From NCBI GenBank assembly GCA_002748265.1, contig PDRY01000014.1, positions 62,001-126,000 of the forward strand: a stretch of DNA of 64,000 nt, given 5' to 3'. Under the pieces are notes generated by a model, which did no database searches, had not been told where the DNA came from, and saw nothing but the letters and a program-made list of their open reading frames with translations. How positions within the stretch are numbered: the stretch's first letter is position 1; the number at the start of each line of letters is the position of its first letter. The DNA is from Rhodobacterales bacterium (GTDB lineage: Bacteria; Pseudomonadota; Alphaproteobacteria; Rhodobacterales; Rhodobacteraceae). This document shows, piece after piece, positions 55,318 through 64,000 of the stretch. A program made the translations under genes and the position numbers.

Positions 55318-55850
55318 CAGGGCATCGGCGGCCAGGGGCGGTCGACCTCGGCGTCGATCCAGGCTTGCACCCAGCCCGGCAGAGGCGGGCTTTGCGGGTC
55401 GACGCCCATGGCTTTCGCCAGCCGGTCAGAGGTCACGATCCCGTTTTCATCGGTCACCGCGCCGCGGATCAGGATGTGGCTGGCACACTCGCCCTTGCTG
55501 TTCCACAAAGATTGCTCCGTGTAGACAAAGCGTTCGTCCCACCCCACCACGCGGGTGCGCATGGTCAGCCGTTCGAAAATGCGCACACGCTTGCGATAGC
55601 GCACCGAGGCACCGGCGACGGCGATCCCCCAGCGGTTCTTGCGCAGCGCGTCGTTGAGCCCGATCCGCGCGCCCATCGGCAGCCGACCCAGATCATAGAG
55701 TGTCAGCGTTCGGCCATTGTTGAGCTCCTGCCACGGGTCGATGTCCCACGGCATGCAGGTCACGCGGCTCTCATGGGTGCCGGTGAGAGGGAGCGGTTCG
55801 GCGGAGCGGGCGCTCCACATGGCGGCGGCAAGGCGGATCCAAGGGTACAT
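55314..55850 (-). CDS. Acyl-CoA thioesterase-like hotdog protein
   Basis: The 178-residue product has a hotdog fold resembling the 4HBT/FcbC group: CMPWDIDPWQELNNGRTL with the Asp and Asn active-site positions, GASVRYRKRVRIFERLTMRT, and WNSKGECASHILIRGAV. I chose the ATG at 55850 (MYPWIRLAA) because AAAGG precedes it; an ATG at 55901 is an alternative. CoA substrate unknown. It diverges from yggT. Confidence 0.86.
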   Translation of the reverse strand: MYPWIRLAAAMWSARSAEPLPLTGTHESRVTCMPWDIDPWQELNNGRTLTLYDLGRLPMGARIGLNDALRKNRWGIAVAGASVRYRKRVRIFERLTMRTRVVGWDERFVYTEQSLWNSKGECASHILIRGAVTDENGIVTSDRLAKAMGVDPQSPPLPGWVQAWIDAEVDRPWPPMPC

Positions 55851-55952
55851 CCGCGCCTTTTTGGCGCTGCAGCGTTCAACGTCAATCGGGGATTGTGCCA
55901 CGGGCGCCTGATCCTTACGTCAGGCAACACCACGACAAAGCGAAGGGCCGCC

Positions 55953-56240
55953 ATGACCTCTATCTTCCAGATCCTGATGCTGATCCTGAGCATCGTGAAG
56001 TTCTTCATCTTCGCCCATTTCATCATGTCCTGGCTGATCAGCTTCCAGGTGCTGAACCTGCGCCAGCCTCTGGTGGCCCAGATCTGGGACGGGCTGAGCC
56101 GGATCATGGAGCCGATCTACGCCCCGATCCGCCGGGTGCTGCCGCCGATGGGTGGGCTTGATCTGGCACCGCTGGTGGCACTGATCGGGATTTACATCCT
56201 TGAGATCGTGCTGACCAACAACGCCGCGCTGTTCTACTGA
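55953..56240 (+). CDS. YggT-family membrane protein
   Basis: The 95-residue product has two membrane helices (about 8-28 and 70-92) and the central PLVAQIWDGLSRIMEPIYAPIRRVLPPMGGLDL segment conserved in YggT. The function is unclear; the family has been linked to osmotic tolerance and cell division. It is 56 bp upstream of recQ and likely co-transcribed. Confidence 0.92.
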   Translation: MTSIFQILMLILSIVKFFIFAHFIMSWLISFQVLNLRQPLVAQIWDGLSRIMEPIYAPIRRVLPPMGGLDLAPLVALIGIYILEIVLTNNAALFY

Positions 56241-56296
56241 CCCGCGTGGGGCGCTGTCCCCACACCCCAGAATGGGGCCAACAGAAAGAGGGCCGG

Positions 56297-58342
56297 ATGA
56301 GCGGAACCGCATTGCTGCGCGAGGTGTTCGGGTTCGATGCCTTTCGGCCCGGTCAGGCCGAGATCGTGAGTGCGGTCGCCGCTGGGGAGAACACGCTGGC
56401 CATCATGCCCACGGGCGGGGGCAAGTCTCTTTGTTTCCAGCTGCCCGCCTTGATGCGGGACGGGTTGACGGTGGTTGTGTCTCCGCTGATTGCCCTGATG
56501 CGCGATCAGGTCCGGGCTCTGCGCGAGGCCGGGGTTGAGGCCGGGGCGCTGACCTCTGGCAACACCGAAGCGGAGAACGATGCCGTCTGGGAGGCGCTGC
56601 GTGAGGAGCGGCTCAAACTGCTCTATCTGGCGCCGGAGCGGCTCGCTTCGGGCGGGACCACGCGGATGCTGGCGCGGGCCGGAGTGCGGCTCATTGCCGT
56701 CGATGAGGCGCATTGCGTGAGCCAGTGGGGCCATGATTTCCGGCCCGACTACCTGCGGATCGGGGAACTGCGGCGGGCCCTGAATGTGCCCTTGGCGGCC
56801 TTCACCGCCACTGCCGATGCCGAGACCCGCGATGAAATTGTTGAGAAACTGTTCGATGGGGCCGCGCCGCGTGTATTCCTGCACGGGTTCGACCGGCCCA
56901 ATATCCGTCTGGCGTTTGCGCCCAAGGACGGCCCGCGCAAGCAGATCCTCGATTTCGCGGGCGCCCGCCGGGGTCAGCCGGGGATCGTCTATTGCGGCAC
57001 AAGGGCGAAGACGGAGACCTTGGCGCGCGCTCTGAGCGACGCCGGGCTGGAGGCTGTGGCCTATCACGGCGGCATGGACGCCGAGTCTCGCCGCGCCGTA
57101 GAGGCCCGCTTTCAGCAGGAGGACGAGCTGATCGTCGCCGCCACGGTGGCCTTCGGCATGGGGATCGACAAACCGGATATCCGCTGGGTCGCCCATGCCG
57201 ATCTGCCCAAATCCATTGAGAGCTATTATCAGGAGATCGGGCGCGCCGGCCGCGATGGGGCCCCTGCCGAAACGCTCACGCTCTATGGTGCCGATGACAT
57301 CCGGTTCCGCCGCATCCAGATCGACGAAGGCCTCGCCCCGCCGGAACGGCGCATGGCCGATCACGGGCGGCTCAACGCCCTTTTGGGGCTGGCCGAAGCG
57401 CAGGGCTGCCGACGTCAGGTTCTGCTGGGCTACTTTGGCGAGGATGCCGAGCCCTGCGGAAACTGCGATCTGTGCGACAGCCCGCCCGATCTGTTCGATG
57501 CGACGACGCCTGTGCGGATGGCTCTGTCCGCCGCGCTGCGCACGGAGGAGCGGTTCGGCACGGGCCACCTGATCGACGTTCTGATGGGCCATGAGACCGA
57601 CAAGACCCGCCAGTGGGGGCATGAGCTGCTGCCGACCTTTGGCGTGGGGCGCGAGTACAGCAAGCGCCAGTGGCAGGGGATCTTTCGCCAGATGATGGGG
57701 CGCGATTTGCTGCGCCCTGATGCGGAGCGCCACGGTGCCCTGCGCATGACCGAGCGCGCCCGCCCGGTGCTGCGCGGGGAGGAAGACGTCACCCTGCGCC
57801 GCGATGCGATCACCGCCGCGCCGCGCGGGCCCAAGGTGCGGGCGCTCGTCTCGGAAGAAGACCAGCCGCTGCTGTCGGCGCTCAAGGCCAAGCGCCGTGC
57901 TCTGGCCGAGGCGCAGGGCGTGCCCGCATATGTGGTGTTCACCGACAAGACCCTGATCGAGATGGCAGAGACGCGCCCCGCCAACATGGACGCCATGGCC
58001 CGGATCGGCGGCGTCGGCGCCAAGAAGCTGGAGCGTTATGGCGCGCTGTTCCTGGAGGTCATCGCCGGTGAGGCCGAGGCGCTCCACCCTGCGCGGCGCA
58101 AGCTGGCGGGGCGGGCGGCTGGCACGCTCTATGATCGCTTGATCGAGGCGCAGCAAACGCTGAGCCGTGGCGCTGAGGGCACGGGCAAGCCGATGAGCTG
58201 CTCGTCGGCCCAGATCGCGAAGGTGGCGCAGCTGCGCGCCGGAGATGACAGCGGGATGGAGCGCCTGTTGGGCGCCCGCCTGCATGAGAGGTTCGGAGAA
58301 GCTTTCATGGCTGTGCTGGAAGAGGGGCCGGAGGCCGGTTAG
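56297..58342 (+). CDS. recQ: RecQ, ATP-dependent DNA helicase
   Basis: RecQ unwinds DNA 3'-5' in recombination and fork repair. The 681-residue product has Walker A PTGGGKSLCFQLPAL at about 36-50, the DEAHCVSQWGHDFRPDY box, the GRAGRDG motif VI, the zinc module CRRQVLLGYFGEDAEPCGNC, and a C-terminal HRDC domain (ALVSEEDQPLLSALKAKRRA and following). AGAGGG lies before the ATG at 56297. It sits between yggT and yaaA. Confidence 0.97.
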   Translation: MSGTALLREVFGFDAFRPGQAEIVSAVAAGENTLAIMPTGGGKSLCFQLPALMRDGLTVVVSPLIALMRDQVRALREAGVEAGALTSGNTEAENDAVWEALREERLKLLYLAPERLASGGTTRMLARAGVRLIAVDEAHCVSQWGHDFRPDYLRIGELRRALNVPLAAFTATADAETRDEIVEKLFDGAAPRVFLHGFDRPNIRLAFAPKDGPRKQILDFAGARRGQPGIVYCGTRAKTETLARALSDAGLEAVAYHGGMDAESRRAVEARFQQEDELIVAATVAFGMGIDKPDIRWVAHADLPKSIESYYQEIGRAGRDGAPAETLTLYGADDIRFRRIQIDEGLAPPERRMADHGRLNALLGLAEAQGCRRQVLLGYFGEDAEPCGNCDLCDSPPDLFDATTPVRMALSAALRTEERFGTGHLIDVLMGHETDKTRQWGHELLPTFGVGREYSKRQWQGIFRQMMGRDLLRPDAERHGALRMTERARPVLRGEEDVTLRRDAITAAPRGPKVRALVSEEDQPLLSALKAKRRALAEAQGVPAYVVFTDKTLIEMAETRPANMDAMARIGGVGAKKLERYGALFLEVIAGEAEALHPARRKLAGRAAGTLYDRLIEAQQTLSRGAEGTGKPMSCSSAQIAKVAQLRAGDDSGMERLLGARLHERFGEAFMAVLEEGPEAG

Positions 58343-58363
58343 AACGGTCCCAAAGGAGGCCCC

Positions 58364-59137
58364 ATGCTGATCACGCTTTCCCCCGCCAAGGCCATGGACA
58401 TGGAAACACCGGTGGCCGCCCACTCCACACAGCCCGACTTTCAGGACGATGCCGTGCGGCTGGCCAAGACCGCGCGCAACCTGACCCTGGACGATCTGAA
58501 AAAGCTGATGAAAATCTCGGACGATCTGGCGCGGCTGAATCGCGACCGGTTCCGCGATTTTGCACCGGACCCGGCGCCCGAGGCTACGCGCCCCGCGGCC
58601 TTTGCCTTTGCAGGGGACACCTACAAAGGGTTCGAGGCCGCCACGCTGGATGAGGATGCGTTGCACTGGGCGCAGGACCATGTGCGGATCCTGTCCGGGC
58701 TCTACGGGGTGCTGCGGCCTTTGGATGCGATCCAGCCCTACCGGCTTGAGATGGGATCACGGCTGAAGACGCGCCGGGGCGGGTCGCTCTATGCCTATTG
58801 GGGCGATCAGATCGCCAAGGCGCTGCGCGCGCAGGCGGCGGAGCTCGGCACTGACATCCTGGTGAACTGTGCCAGCACGGAATACTTCACCGCCGCCGAC
58901 CGGCCAGCCCTTGGCCTGCGGATCATCACGCCGGTCTTCATGGAAGACAAACCGGGCGGGCCCAAGATCGTCAGCTTCTACGCCAAACAGGCGCGCGGGG
59001 CGATGGCCCGCTGGGCGGCAGAGGCGCAGCCAAGCGATCCCGAGGCGCTCAAGGGGTTTGATACGGGCGGCTATGCCTACCGCGAAGATCTGAGCGAGGG
59101 AGACCGCTGGGTGTTCCTGCGCGAGGCCGCCGCTTGA
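58364..59137 (+). CDS. yaaA: YaaA, peroxide-stress protein
   Basis: E. coli YaaA lowers free intracellular iron and limits Fenton damage to DNA during hydrogen peroxide stress. The 257-residue product begins MLITLSPAKAMDME and has YKGFEAATLDEDALHWAQDH, LSGLYGVLRPLDAIQPYRLEMG and NCASTEYF, all typical. AAAGGAGG lies before the ATG. It follows recQ by 21 bp and overlaps the glycosyltransferase gene by 4 bases. Confidence 0.95.
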   Translation: MLITLSPAKAMDMETPVAAHSTQPDFQDDAVRLAKTARNLTLDDLKKLMKISDDLARLNRDRFRDFAPDPAPEATRPAAFAFAGDTYKGFEAATLDEDALHWAQDHVRILSGLYGVLRPLDAIQPYRLEMGSRLKTRRGGSLYAYWGDQIAKALRAQAAELGTDILVNCASTEYFTAADRPALGLRIITPVFMEDKPGGPKIVSFYAKQARGAMARWAAEAQPSDPEALKGFDTGGYAYREDLSEGDRWVFLREAAA

Positions 59138-60156
59138 CGGTCCTCATCGTCAGTGCCCTGCGCAATGAGGCGCCCTATGTGCTGGACTGGCTGGCCCATC
59201 ACATCGCCATCGGAGCGGATCGGTTCCTGCTCTATACCAACGATTGCGATGACGGCACGGATGACATGCTGGACCTGCTGGCAAAGGCGGGCGTGGTGGA
59301 GCACCGCCGCCACGCGCCTGCGGCCGGTGAAAGCGTCCAGTGGCACGCGTTTCGCGATGCGTGGAAGAGCGATGCGCGCAAAGCGGCGGATTGGGCTCTG
59401 GTCTGCGATGTCGATGAATATGTGAATATCCATATCGGGGGGCGTGGCTTTGCCGATCTGATCGGTGCCGTTGAGGCCGACGCGATGGCGCTGCCGTGGC
59501 GCTTGTTCGGCTCGGGTGGGCGCGCCTCAGCCGAGGACCGCCCGGTGACGGAGCGGTTCATCCATGCCGCCAGCGACAAGGCCGCCTATCCGCTGGCCAC
59601 CCGGTTCTTCAAGACACTGTTTCGCACCAATGGGCCGTTCAACCAGTTCGGCGTGCACCGGCCTTCACAAAAGAAAGGCGCGGCGCCCGTTTGGGTCGAT
59701 GGCGCCGGGGCGGCGCTGCCGCACGGGTTTGCGTCCGGCGCTCCGATCGCGTTGCCCCCTGGGCCGGGGCGCTCTGTCGTGGAGCTGAACCACTATTCCC
59801 TGCGCTCCGTGGAGGAGTTCATCGTCAAGGCCCATCGCGGCCTGCCCAACCACCGGGATCGCGCTGTTGATCTGGCCTATTGGGTGGAGCGGAACTTCAA
59901 CACGGTCGAAAACCGCTCCATCGCGGCGGTGGCTTCCGAGGCGGCGCGGGTCAAGGAGCGACTGCTGGCGATCCCTGGCGTTGCGGCCCAACACGCGCGC
60001 GGCATCGCGTGGCGGACGGAAGCCTTCGCGCAGCTCATGCGGGATGAGACGTTCTACGCGCTCTACACGCGGGTGCGGCTGGCGGGGGATACGGAGGAGC
60101 TGTCGTCCGAAGAAGCCGCGCGGCTCTACGCGCGGTATCAGCGGTTGGCGCGGTAG
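59134..60156 (+). CDS. Family 2-type glycosyltransferase, TTG start
   Basis: The 340-residue product has an N-terminal VLIVSALRNEAPYVLDWLAHH (the donor-binding strand), TNDCDDGTDDMLDLLA, and the DxD-type CDVDEYVNI at about 90-98. This matches the Glyco_tranf_2_4 (GT92-like) group. Start codon is TTG at 59134, overlapping the yaaA stop (TTGA); no ATG is near. The sugar and acceptor are unknown. It closes the recQ-yaaA run. Confidence 0.88.
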   Translation: MTVLIVSALRNEAPYVLDWLAHHIAIGADRFLLYTNDCDDGTDDMLDLLAKAGVVEHRRHAPAAGESVQWHAFRDAWKSDARKAADWALVCDVDEYVNIHIGGRGFADLIGAVEADAMALPWRLFGSGGRASAEDRPVTERFIHAASDKAAYPLATRFFKTLFRTNGPFNQFGVHRPSQKKGAAPVWVDGAGAALPHGFASGAPIALPPGPGRSVVELNHYSLRSVEEFIVKAHRGLPNHRDRAVDLAYWVERNFNTVENRSIAAVASEAARVKERLLAIPGVAAQHARGIAWRTEAFAQLMRDETFYALYTRVRLAGDTEELSSEEAARLYARYQRLAR

Positions 60157-60436
60157 GGGAAAAAGCTCCACTAGCCGATGCAGGACGAAGAGAGCTGCGC
60201 ATTGGCGGGCCGCGGTACGGCGATCCAAGGCTTTGAGCTTCTACATTTTATGCCTGCCACTGGCGCGCGACGCCGAAGCTAAGCGCCCAAGCCCGACCCA
60301 ATCGCCGTGCCGGGGGGCGGCCCGGCGATGCGCGGCGGCCCGTTGGGCCTTGATTCCGCGCAAAGGCACCACTTGCGGTCGGCCATCTCGCGCGAAAAAG
60401 GCGGGAGCCATCACCCCCGCCTTCCGTCTAACTGGA
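60157..60436. other. Non-coding gap between the glycosyltransferase and thiolase genes
   Basis: This 280-bp stretch holds no credible gene. It contains a nested GC-rich stem with ATCGCCG (60301-60307) pairing to CGGCGAT (60323-60329), possibly stopping the upstream transcript, and the thiolase terminator at 60398-60423. I see no tRNA or repeat in it. Confidence 0.6.
60398..60423 (-). terminator. Terminator after the thiolase gene
   Basis: AAGGCGGG (60398-60405) pairs with CCCGCCTT (60416-60423); on the minus strand it is followed by TTTCG. Confidence 0.75.
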
Positions 60437-61615
60437 TCAGAGCCGCTCGATCCCGAGCGCGATGCCCTGACCGCCACCAATGCACATGGTGATGAGCCCG
60501 TGACGGCCGCCGGTGCGCTCCAGCTCATACATGGTTTTCACCGTGATGATCGCGCCGGTGGCGCCGACCGGGTGACCCAGGGCAATCGCGCCGCCGTTCG
60601 GGTTCACCTTCGCGGGATCGAGCCCCAGTTCTTTGCTGACGGCCAGAGCCTGGCTCGCGAAGGCTTCGTTGCTCTCGATCACGTCGAAATCGTCAGCGGC
60701 CATGCCGGTACGCTCAAGTAGGTTGCGCACGGCGGGGATCGGGCCGATGCCCATCACGGTCGGGTCCACGCCCGCATGGGCATAGCCGGTCACGCGGAAT
60801 TTTGGGGTCAGCCCCGCAGCTTCGGCGGCAGAGGCCCGCGCCATCACGATTGCACCGGCGCCATCATTGATGCCCGAGGCATTGCCCGCCGTCACCGTGC
60901 CGTCCTTCTGGAACACCGGCTTCAGACCGCCCAGCTTTTCAAGCGAGGTCTGCTTGGGGTGTTCGTCCTGGGCAAAGGCCACCATGTCGCGCTTCACGCG
61001 CACTTCGATGGGAACGATCTGGTCGGCGAAGTAACCTTCCGCGATCGCCTTGGCGGCGCGCTCCTGGCTCTCCATGGCGAAGGCGTCTTGATCTTCGCGG
61101 GTGATCCCGTGCTGCGCGGCGACGTTCTCCGCCGTCACACCCATATGGCCGGTGCCGAACGGGCAGTTCAGCGCCCCCAGCATCATGTCGAGCGCCTTGA
61201 TGTCCCCCATCTTCGCACCCCAACGGGCCTGCGGCATGATGTAGGGGCTGCGCGACATGGATTCGGCCCCGCCCGCAAGCGCGAAATCGGCATCGCCCAG
61301 CATCAGGGACTGCACCGCAGATACGATGGCCTGCGCACCTGACCCGCACAGGCGGTTCACGTTCATCGCCGGGGTTTCCTGCGGGATACCCGCCTGAATC
61401 GCGGCGACGCGGGACAGGTACATGTCGCGCGGTTCGGTGTTGATGACATGGCCAAAGACCACGTTGCCGATCTGCTCCGGGCTGACCCCGGCGCGTTCCA
61501 TCGCGGCCTTGGAGACGGCGGTGGCGGTGTCGATGGGTGCAACGCCGGACAGGGCGCCGCCAAAGGCGCCGATGGCGGTGCGCGCACCGGACAGGATGAC
61601 GATATCTTCAGACAT
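60437..61615 (-). CDS. Acetyl-CoA acetyltransferase (thiolase)
   Basis: Thiolases condense two acetyl-CoA to acetoacetyl-CoA or run in reverse. The 392-residue product has the nucleophile motif [11 protein letters not shown] (about Cys90), the NEAFASQ motif, GHPVGATGA with the catalytic His, and CIGGGQGIA with the second Cys. It resembles PhaA/AtoB; a biosynthetic versus degradative role cannot be decided. I chose the ATG at 61615. It diverges from smpB. Confidence 0.94.
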   Translation of the reverse strand: MSEDIVILSGARTAIGAFGGALSGVAPIDTATAVSKAAMERAGVSPEQIGNVVFGHVINTEPRDMYLSRVAAIQAGIPQETPAMNVNRLCGSGAQAIVSAVQSLMLGDADFALAGGAESMSRSPYIMPQARWGAKMGDIKALDMMLGALNCPFGTGHMGVTAENVAAQHGITREDQDAFAMESQERAAKAIAEGYFADQIVPIEVRVKRDMVAFAQDEHPKQTSLEKLGGLKPVFQKDGTVTAGNASGINDGAGAIVMARASAAEAAGLTPKFRVTGYAHAGVDPTVMGIGPIPAVRNLLERTGMAADDFDVIESNEAFASQALAVSKELGLDPAKVNPNGGAIALGHPVGATGAIITVKTMYELERTGGRHGLITMCIGGGQGIALGIERL

Positions 61616-61726
61616 GGGGTTCCTCCTTGGTTGGCCAGAACCTAGCGCGCGGTTTGCGGCTTGTCTTCCGGGACGTGTCGTCAGCGGCCCATGGACAGGG
61701 CGTGCTCGCGCGCCTATCTCTGCGCA

Positions 61727-62200
61727 ATGGCCAAGAAACCCGACAATCCGAACTACAAGGTGATCGCGGAGAACCGCCGCGCCCGTTATGACTACGCGCT
61801 TGAGGACGAGATCGAGTGCGGGATCGTGCTCCATGGGTCCGAGGTCAAATCCCTGCGTACCGGCCAGTCCAACATCGCGGAAAGCTATGCCAGCGTCGAA
61901 GACGGAGAGCTGTGGCTGACCAACAGCTACATCGCGCCGTTCGAGCAGGCCATGTTCCCCCATGAAGAACGCCGCAAGCGCAAGCTGCTGGTGTCCCGGA
62001 AAGAGCTGTCAAAGCTGTGGAACGCCACCCAGCGGCAGGGGATGACGCTGGTCCCGCTGGTCATGTATTTCAACCACAAGGGCCTGGTGAAGGTGAAGAT
62101 CGCAACCGCCAAGGGCAAGAAGACCCATGACAAGCGTGCCACGGAGGCCAAACGCGACTGGGGCCGCCAAAAGCAGCGCCTGCTTCGGCAGGACGGTTGA
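61727..62200 (+). CDS. smpB: SmpB, SsrA-binding protein
   Basis: SmpB binds tmRNA and brings it to stalled ribosomes for trans-translation. The 157-residue product begins [17 protein letters not shown] and has the beta-barrel core [22 protein letters not shown], and the basic C-terminal tail with [16 protein letters not shown]. Length is normal. It diverges from the thiolase gene. The tmRNA gene is not in this window. Confidence 0.97.
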   Translation: MAKKPDNPNYKVIAENRRARYDYALEDEIECGIVLHGSEVKSLRTGQSNIAESYASVEDGELWLTNSYIAPFEQAMFPHEERRKRKLLVSRKELSKLWNATQRQGMTLVPLVMYFNHKGLVKVKIATAKGKKTHDKRATEAKRDWGRQKQRLLRQDG

Positions 62201-62321
62201 TCTGCCTCGATTTTTCCCCTGTTGAGTTGTTACACGCCGCCGTTAAGCTTCTCTTGCAGTGGTGAACGGGTCCGCGCTGCGAAACTGGACCGGCCCGCAA
62301 CCTCTCTGGGGAGACATAAAG

Positions 62322-62594
62322 ATGGCGATCATTCCTCTTCTGATCCAACTGATTTCGGGTGCCGCTGGCGGCAATATCATCGGCATGGTGCTCAAGCAGC
62401 TCAATGGCGGTTCTGCTCTGAACACGATCCTTGGCGCGGTCGGTGGTGTCGGTGCCGGCGGTCTTCTGGGCGGCGCGGCTGCGTCCACCGGACTCGACAT
62501 GGGTTCCATTCTGGCCATGGTCGGCGGCTCTGCCGTTGGTGGCGGTGCCGTGGGCGGCATCGGCGGCCTGCTCAAGAACATGATGGCCAAATAA
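62322..62594 (+). CDS. Small glycine-rich hydrophobic protein
   Basis: This 90-residue protein is almost entirely Gly, Ala, Leu, Ile, Val and Met. It begins MAIIPLLIQLISGAAGG and contains repeated GGVGAGGLLGG- and GGAVGGIGGLL-type stretches. The composition suggests one or two membrane-associated helices of glycine-zipper type, perhaps a pore or channel-like oligomer, but no family is recognised. GGGGAG lies before the ATG at 62322 and a strong terminator follows the stop, so it is a genuine single-gene unit between smpB and sseA. Confidence 0.75.
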   Translation: MAIIPLLIQLISGAAGGNIIGMVLKQLNGGSALNTILGAVGGVGAGGLLGGAAASTGLDMGSILAMVGGSAVGGGAVGGIGGLLKNMMAK

Positions 62595-62603
62595 GGCCAT
62601 CCC

Positions 62604-62632
62604 GGCCCCTCCGGTGCTGCCGGAGGGGCCTT
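62604..62632 (+). terminator. Rho-independent terminator after the small glycine-rich gene
   Basis: GGCCCCTCCGG (62604-62614) pairs perfectly with CCGGAGGGGCC (62620-62630) around TGCTG, followed by TT. Confidence 0.85.
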
Positions 62633-62687
62633 GCCTGAGGGCGCCGTCACGGCTAGGCACGTTGCCAGTCCGTCACGCGAGGTCCCC

Positions 62688-63548
62688 ATGGCACATCCCG
62701 ACGATCCCACCGCATTGGTCAGCACGCAGTGGCTGGCGCAGCACCTCAAGGACCCCGATCTGCGGGTCATTGATGCGTCCTGGTATCTTCCCCAGATGGA
62801 GCGCGATCCGAAGGCGGATTACGCCGCCGCTCACATTCCCGGTGCGCGGTTCTTCGATATCGACGAAATCGCTGATCTGCGCTCCGAGCTGCCGCATATG
62901 GCGCCGCCGGTTGAAAAGTTCATGTCCCGGATGCGGGCCATGGGGGTGGGCGATGGTCATCAGGTGGTTGTCTATGACGGCATGGGCGTGTTCTCCGCGC
63001 CGCGCGTGTGGTGGCTGTTCAAGCTGATGGGCAAGAACGACGTGGCCGTTCTGGACGGTGGATTGCCCAAATGGCAGGCCGAAGGGCGCCCGACCGATGA
63101 CATGCCCCCGGTCATGCGCGAACGCCACATGACCGTGCAGCGGCAGTCGAACCTCGTGCGCGATGTGACCCAGGTGGCCCGCGCGACCAAGCTGCGCGAT
63201 CATCAGATCCTGGACGCCCGCCCGGCTGACCGGTTCCGCGGTGAGACGCCCGAGCCCCGCGAGGGGCTGGCATGCGGCCATATCCCCGGATCGCTGAACC
63301 TGCCCTTTGACGAAGTGCTCACCCCGCAAGGTACGCTCAAGGACGAAGCCGCCCTGCGCGCCGCCTTTGAAAAGGCGGGTGTCGATCTGTCTGCCCCCGT
63401 CATCACCACCTGCGGATCGGGGGTCACTGCCGCGCTGCTCAGCTTTGCGCTTGAACTGCTGGGACACCGCAATCACGCCGTCTATGACGGTTCCTGGGCG
63501 GAATGGGGAAGCTTCCCCGACCTGCCCGTCGCCACCGGAGAAGAGTGA
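62688..63548 (+). CDS. sseA: 3-mercaptopyruvate sulfurtransferase (SseA-type rhodanese)
   Basis: SseA moves sulphur from 3-mercaptopyruvate to an acceptor thiol. The 286-residue product has two rhodanese domains: the first with VVVYDGMGVFSAPRVWWLF and the second with the active site TTCGSGVTAALLSFAL, where Cys-Gly-Ser-Gly-Val-Thr is the mercaptopyruvate-type loop rather than the thiosulphate-type. I chose the ATG at 62688. It overlaps the aminotransferase gene, which could supply mercaptopyruvate by cysteine transamination. Confidence 0.92.
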   Translation: MAHPDDPTALVSTQWLAQHLKDPDLRVIDASWYLPQMERDPKADYAAAHIPGARFFDIDEIADLRSELPHMAPPVEKFMSRMRAMGVGDGHQVVVYDGMGVFSAPRVWWLFKLMGKNDVAVLDGGLPKWQAEGRPTDDMPPVMRERHMTVQRQSNLVRDVTQVARATKLRDHQILDARPADRFRGETPEPREGLACGHIPGSLNLPFDEVLTPQGTLKDEAALRAAFEKAGVDLSAPVITTCGSGVTAALLSFALELLGHRNHAVYDGSWAEWGSFPDLPVATGEE

Positions 63549-64000
63549 TGTTCGAGACCCTCACCGACCTGCCCGCGGACAAGATCCTCGCGCTTATGGA
63601 TGCCTATCGTGCCGATCCGCGCACCGATAAGATCGACCTTGGCGTCGGCATCTACAAGAATGCCAAGGGGGAAACCCCGGTCATGCGCGCCGTGAAAGCG
63701 GCGGAAAAGCGCATCTGGGAGACTCAGGACACCAAGAAATACACCGGGCTCGCCGGGGAAGCCGCCTATTCCGAGGCGATGATCGGCCTGCTCTTTGGCG
63801 GCAACGCGCCCGATCTGGCGGCCATCGCCACGCCCGGCGGCACCGGCGCCGTGCGCCAGGCGGTCGAGCTGGTCAAGATGGCCCGTCCCGGCGCCACCAT
63901 CTGGCTGTCGGATCCGACCTGGCCGAACCACCCGTCGATCATCGACCACATGGGCGTGACCCGCAAAAGCTACCGCTATTTCGACAATGCCACCTGCGCC
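63548..64000 (+). CDS. Class I aromatic/aspartate aminotransferase, 3' end cut by window
   Basis: The visible 151 residues match the N-terminal part of the aspartate/aromatic aminotransferase group (TyrB/AspC-like): MFETLTDLPADKILAL, DKIDLGVGIYKN, KKYTGLAGEAAYSEAMIGLLFG and TPGGTGAVRQAVEL, then WLSDPTWPNH with the Trp that stacks on the PLP ring. The catalytic Lys lies beyond the right edge. The ATG shares its A with the sseA stop (TGATG), so the pair is co-translated. Confidence 0.93.
   Translation, partial: MFETLTDLPADKILALMDAYRADPRTDKIDLGVGIYKNAKGETPVMRAVKAAEKRIWETQDTKKYTGLAGEAAYSEAMIGLLFGGNAPDLAAIATPGGTGAVRQAVELVKMARPGATIWLSDPTWPNHPSIIDHMGVTRKSYRYFDNATCA

Noticed and set aside
56234-58681. 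815-codon open frame on the minus strand opposite recQ and yaaA
   Set aside because: It crosses two real genes and has no recognisable domain.
1-64000. tRNA, rRNA, CRISPR, insertion sequence or prophage
   Set aside because: I saw no cloverleaf-like gene, repeat-spacer array, transposase, integrase or phage structural gene; gaps between genes are short and explained by promoters and terminators.

Overview
The window is GC-rich chromosomal DNA from an alphaproteobacterium, almost certainly a member of the Rhodobacterales (Roseobacter/Rhodobacter group). Markers for this are a RegB-SenC-RegA redox two-component cluster, a mitofilin/Mic60-like gene between hemD and a HemY-type TPR gene, the block tsaE-amgK-murU-addB-addA-trxA headed by a DivL-like PAS protein, and DUF2125 and DUF4170 genes. 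Coding density is high, with many 4-base start/stop overlaps. I see no rRNA, tRNA, CRISPR array, insertion sequence, prophage or integrase, so this looks like core rather than accessory DNA. About 67 protein genes are called; mnmG (left edge) and a class I aminotransferase (right edge) are cut by the window.

Region 1 to 7.9 kb looks origin-proximal. mnmG, mnmE and rho run left and maf, aroE, coaE, dnaQ run right, away from a 0.4-kb AT-rich gap holding several DnaA-box-like 9-mers, which I propose as the replication origin. A perfect 16-bp parS palindrome overlaps the start of mnmG, 2.8 kb away. From 7.4 to 15.8 kb come secB, fxsA, a Tim44-like gene, mltA, an Smr nuclease, a flavin monooxygenase, hslVU, a small-molecule kinase and trxA.

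From 15.8 to 28.7 kb lies a leftward block: regB, a DivL-like PAS protein without a kinase domain, tsaE, the murein-recycling pair amgK-murU, and the recombination helicase-nuclease addB-addA. senC and regA run in the opposite direction. From 28.7 to 31.1 kb are lpxK, a WaaA-like Kdo transferase (probably with a CTG start) and DUF4170, the inner-core LPS genes. From 31.1 to 37.2 kb are an ArsR/AHSA1 pair, an IMPase-family phosphatase, pmbA, a DUF2125 protein, and an SDR plus a crotonase-fold protein that lacks both hydratase glutamates.

From 37.2 to 44.9 kb are hemY, Mic60 and hemD (leftward), then tsaD, gpsA, an EVE protein, DUF1761, a cytochrome c-prime and a cytochrome b561 (rightward). 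From 44.9 to 64 kb come DUF2853, uspA with an AGCS symporter, ahcY, an HD hydrolase, a GNAT, a YhhQ-type transporter, a lipoprotein with MepA and a UMF1 transporter, HxlR/EamA, a thioesterase, yggT, recQ, yaaA, a glycosyltransferase, a thiolase, smpB, a small glycine-rich protein, and sseA with the aminotransferase.

I did not find a clear defence island or biosynthetic cluster. The most unusual items are the putative oriC/parS arrangement, the kinase-less DivL-like protein in the divL position, the crotonase homologue without catalytic glutamates, and the probable CTG start of waaA.
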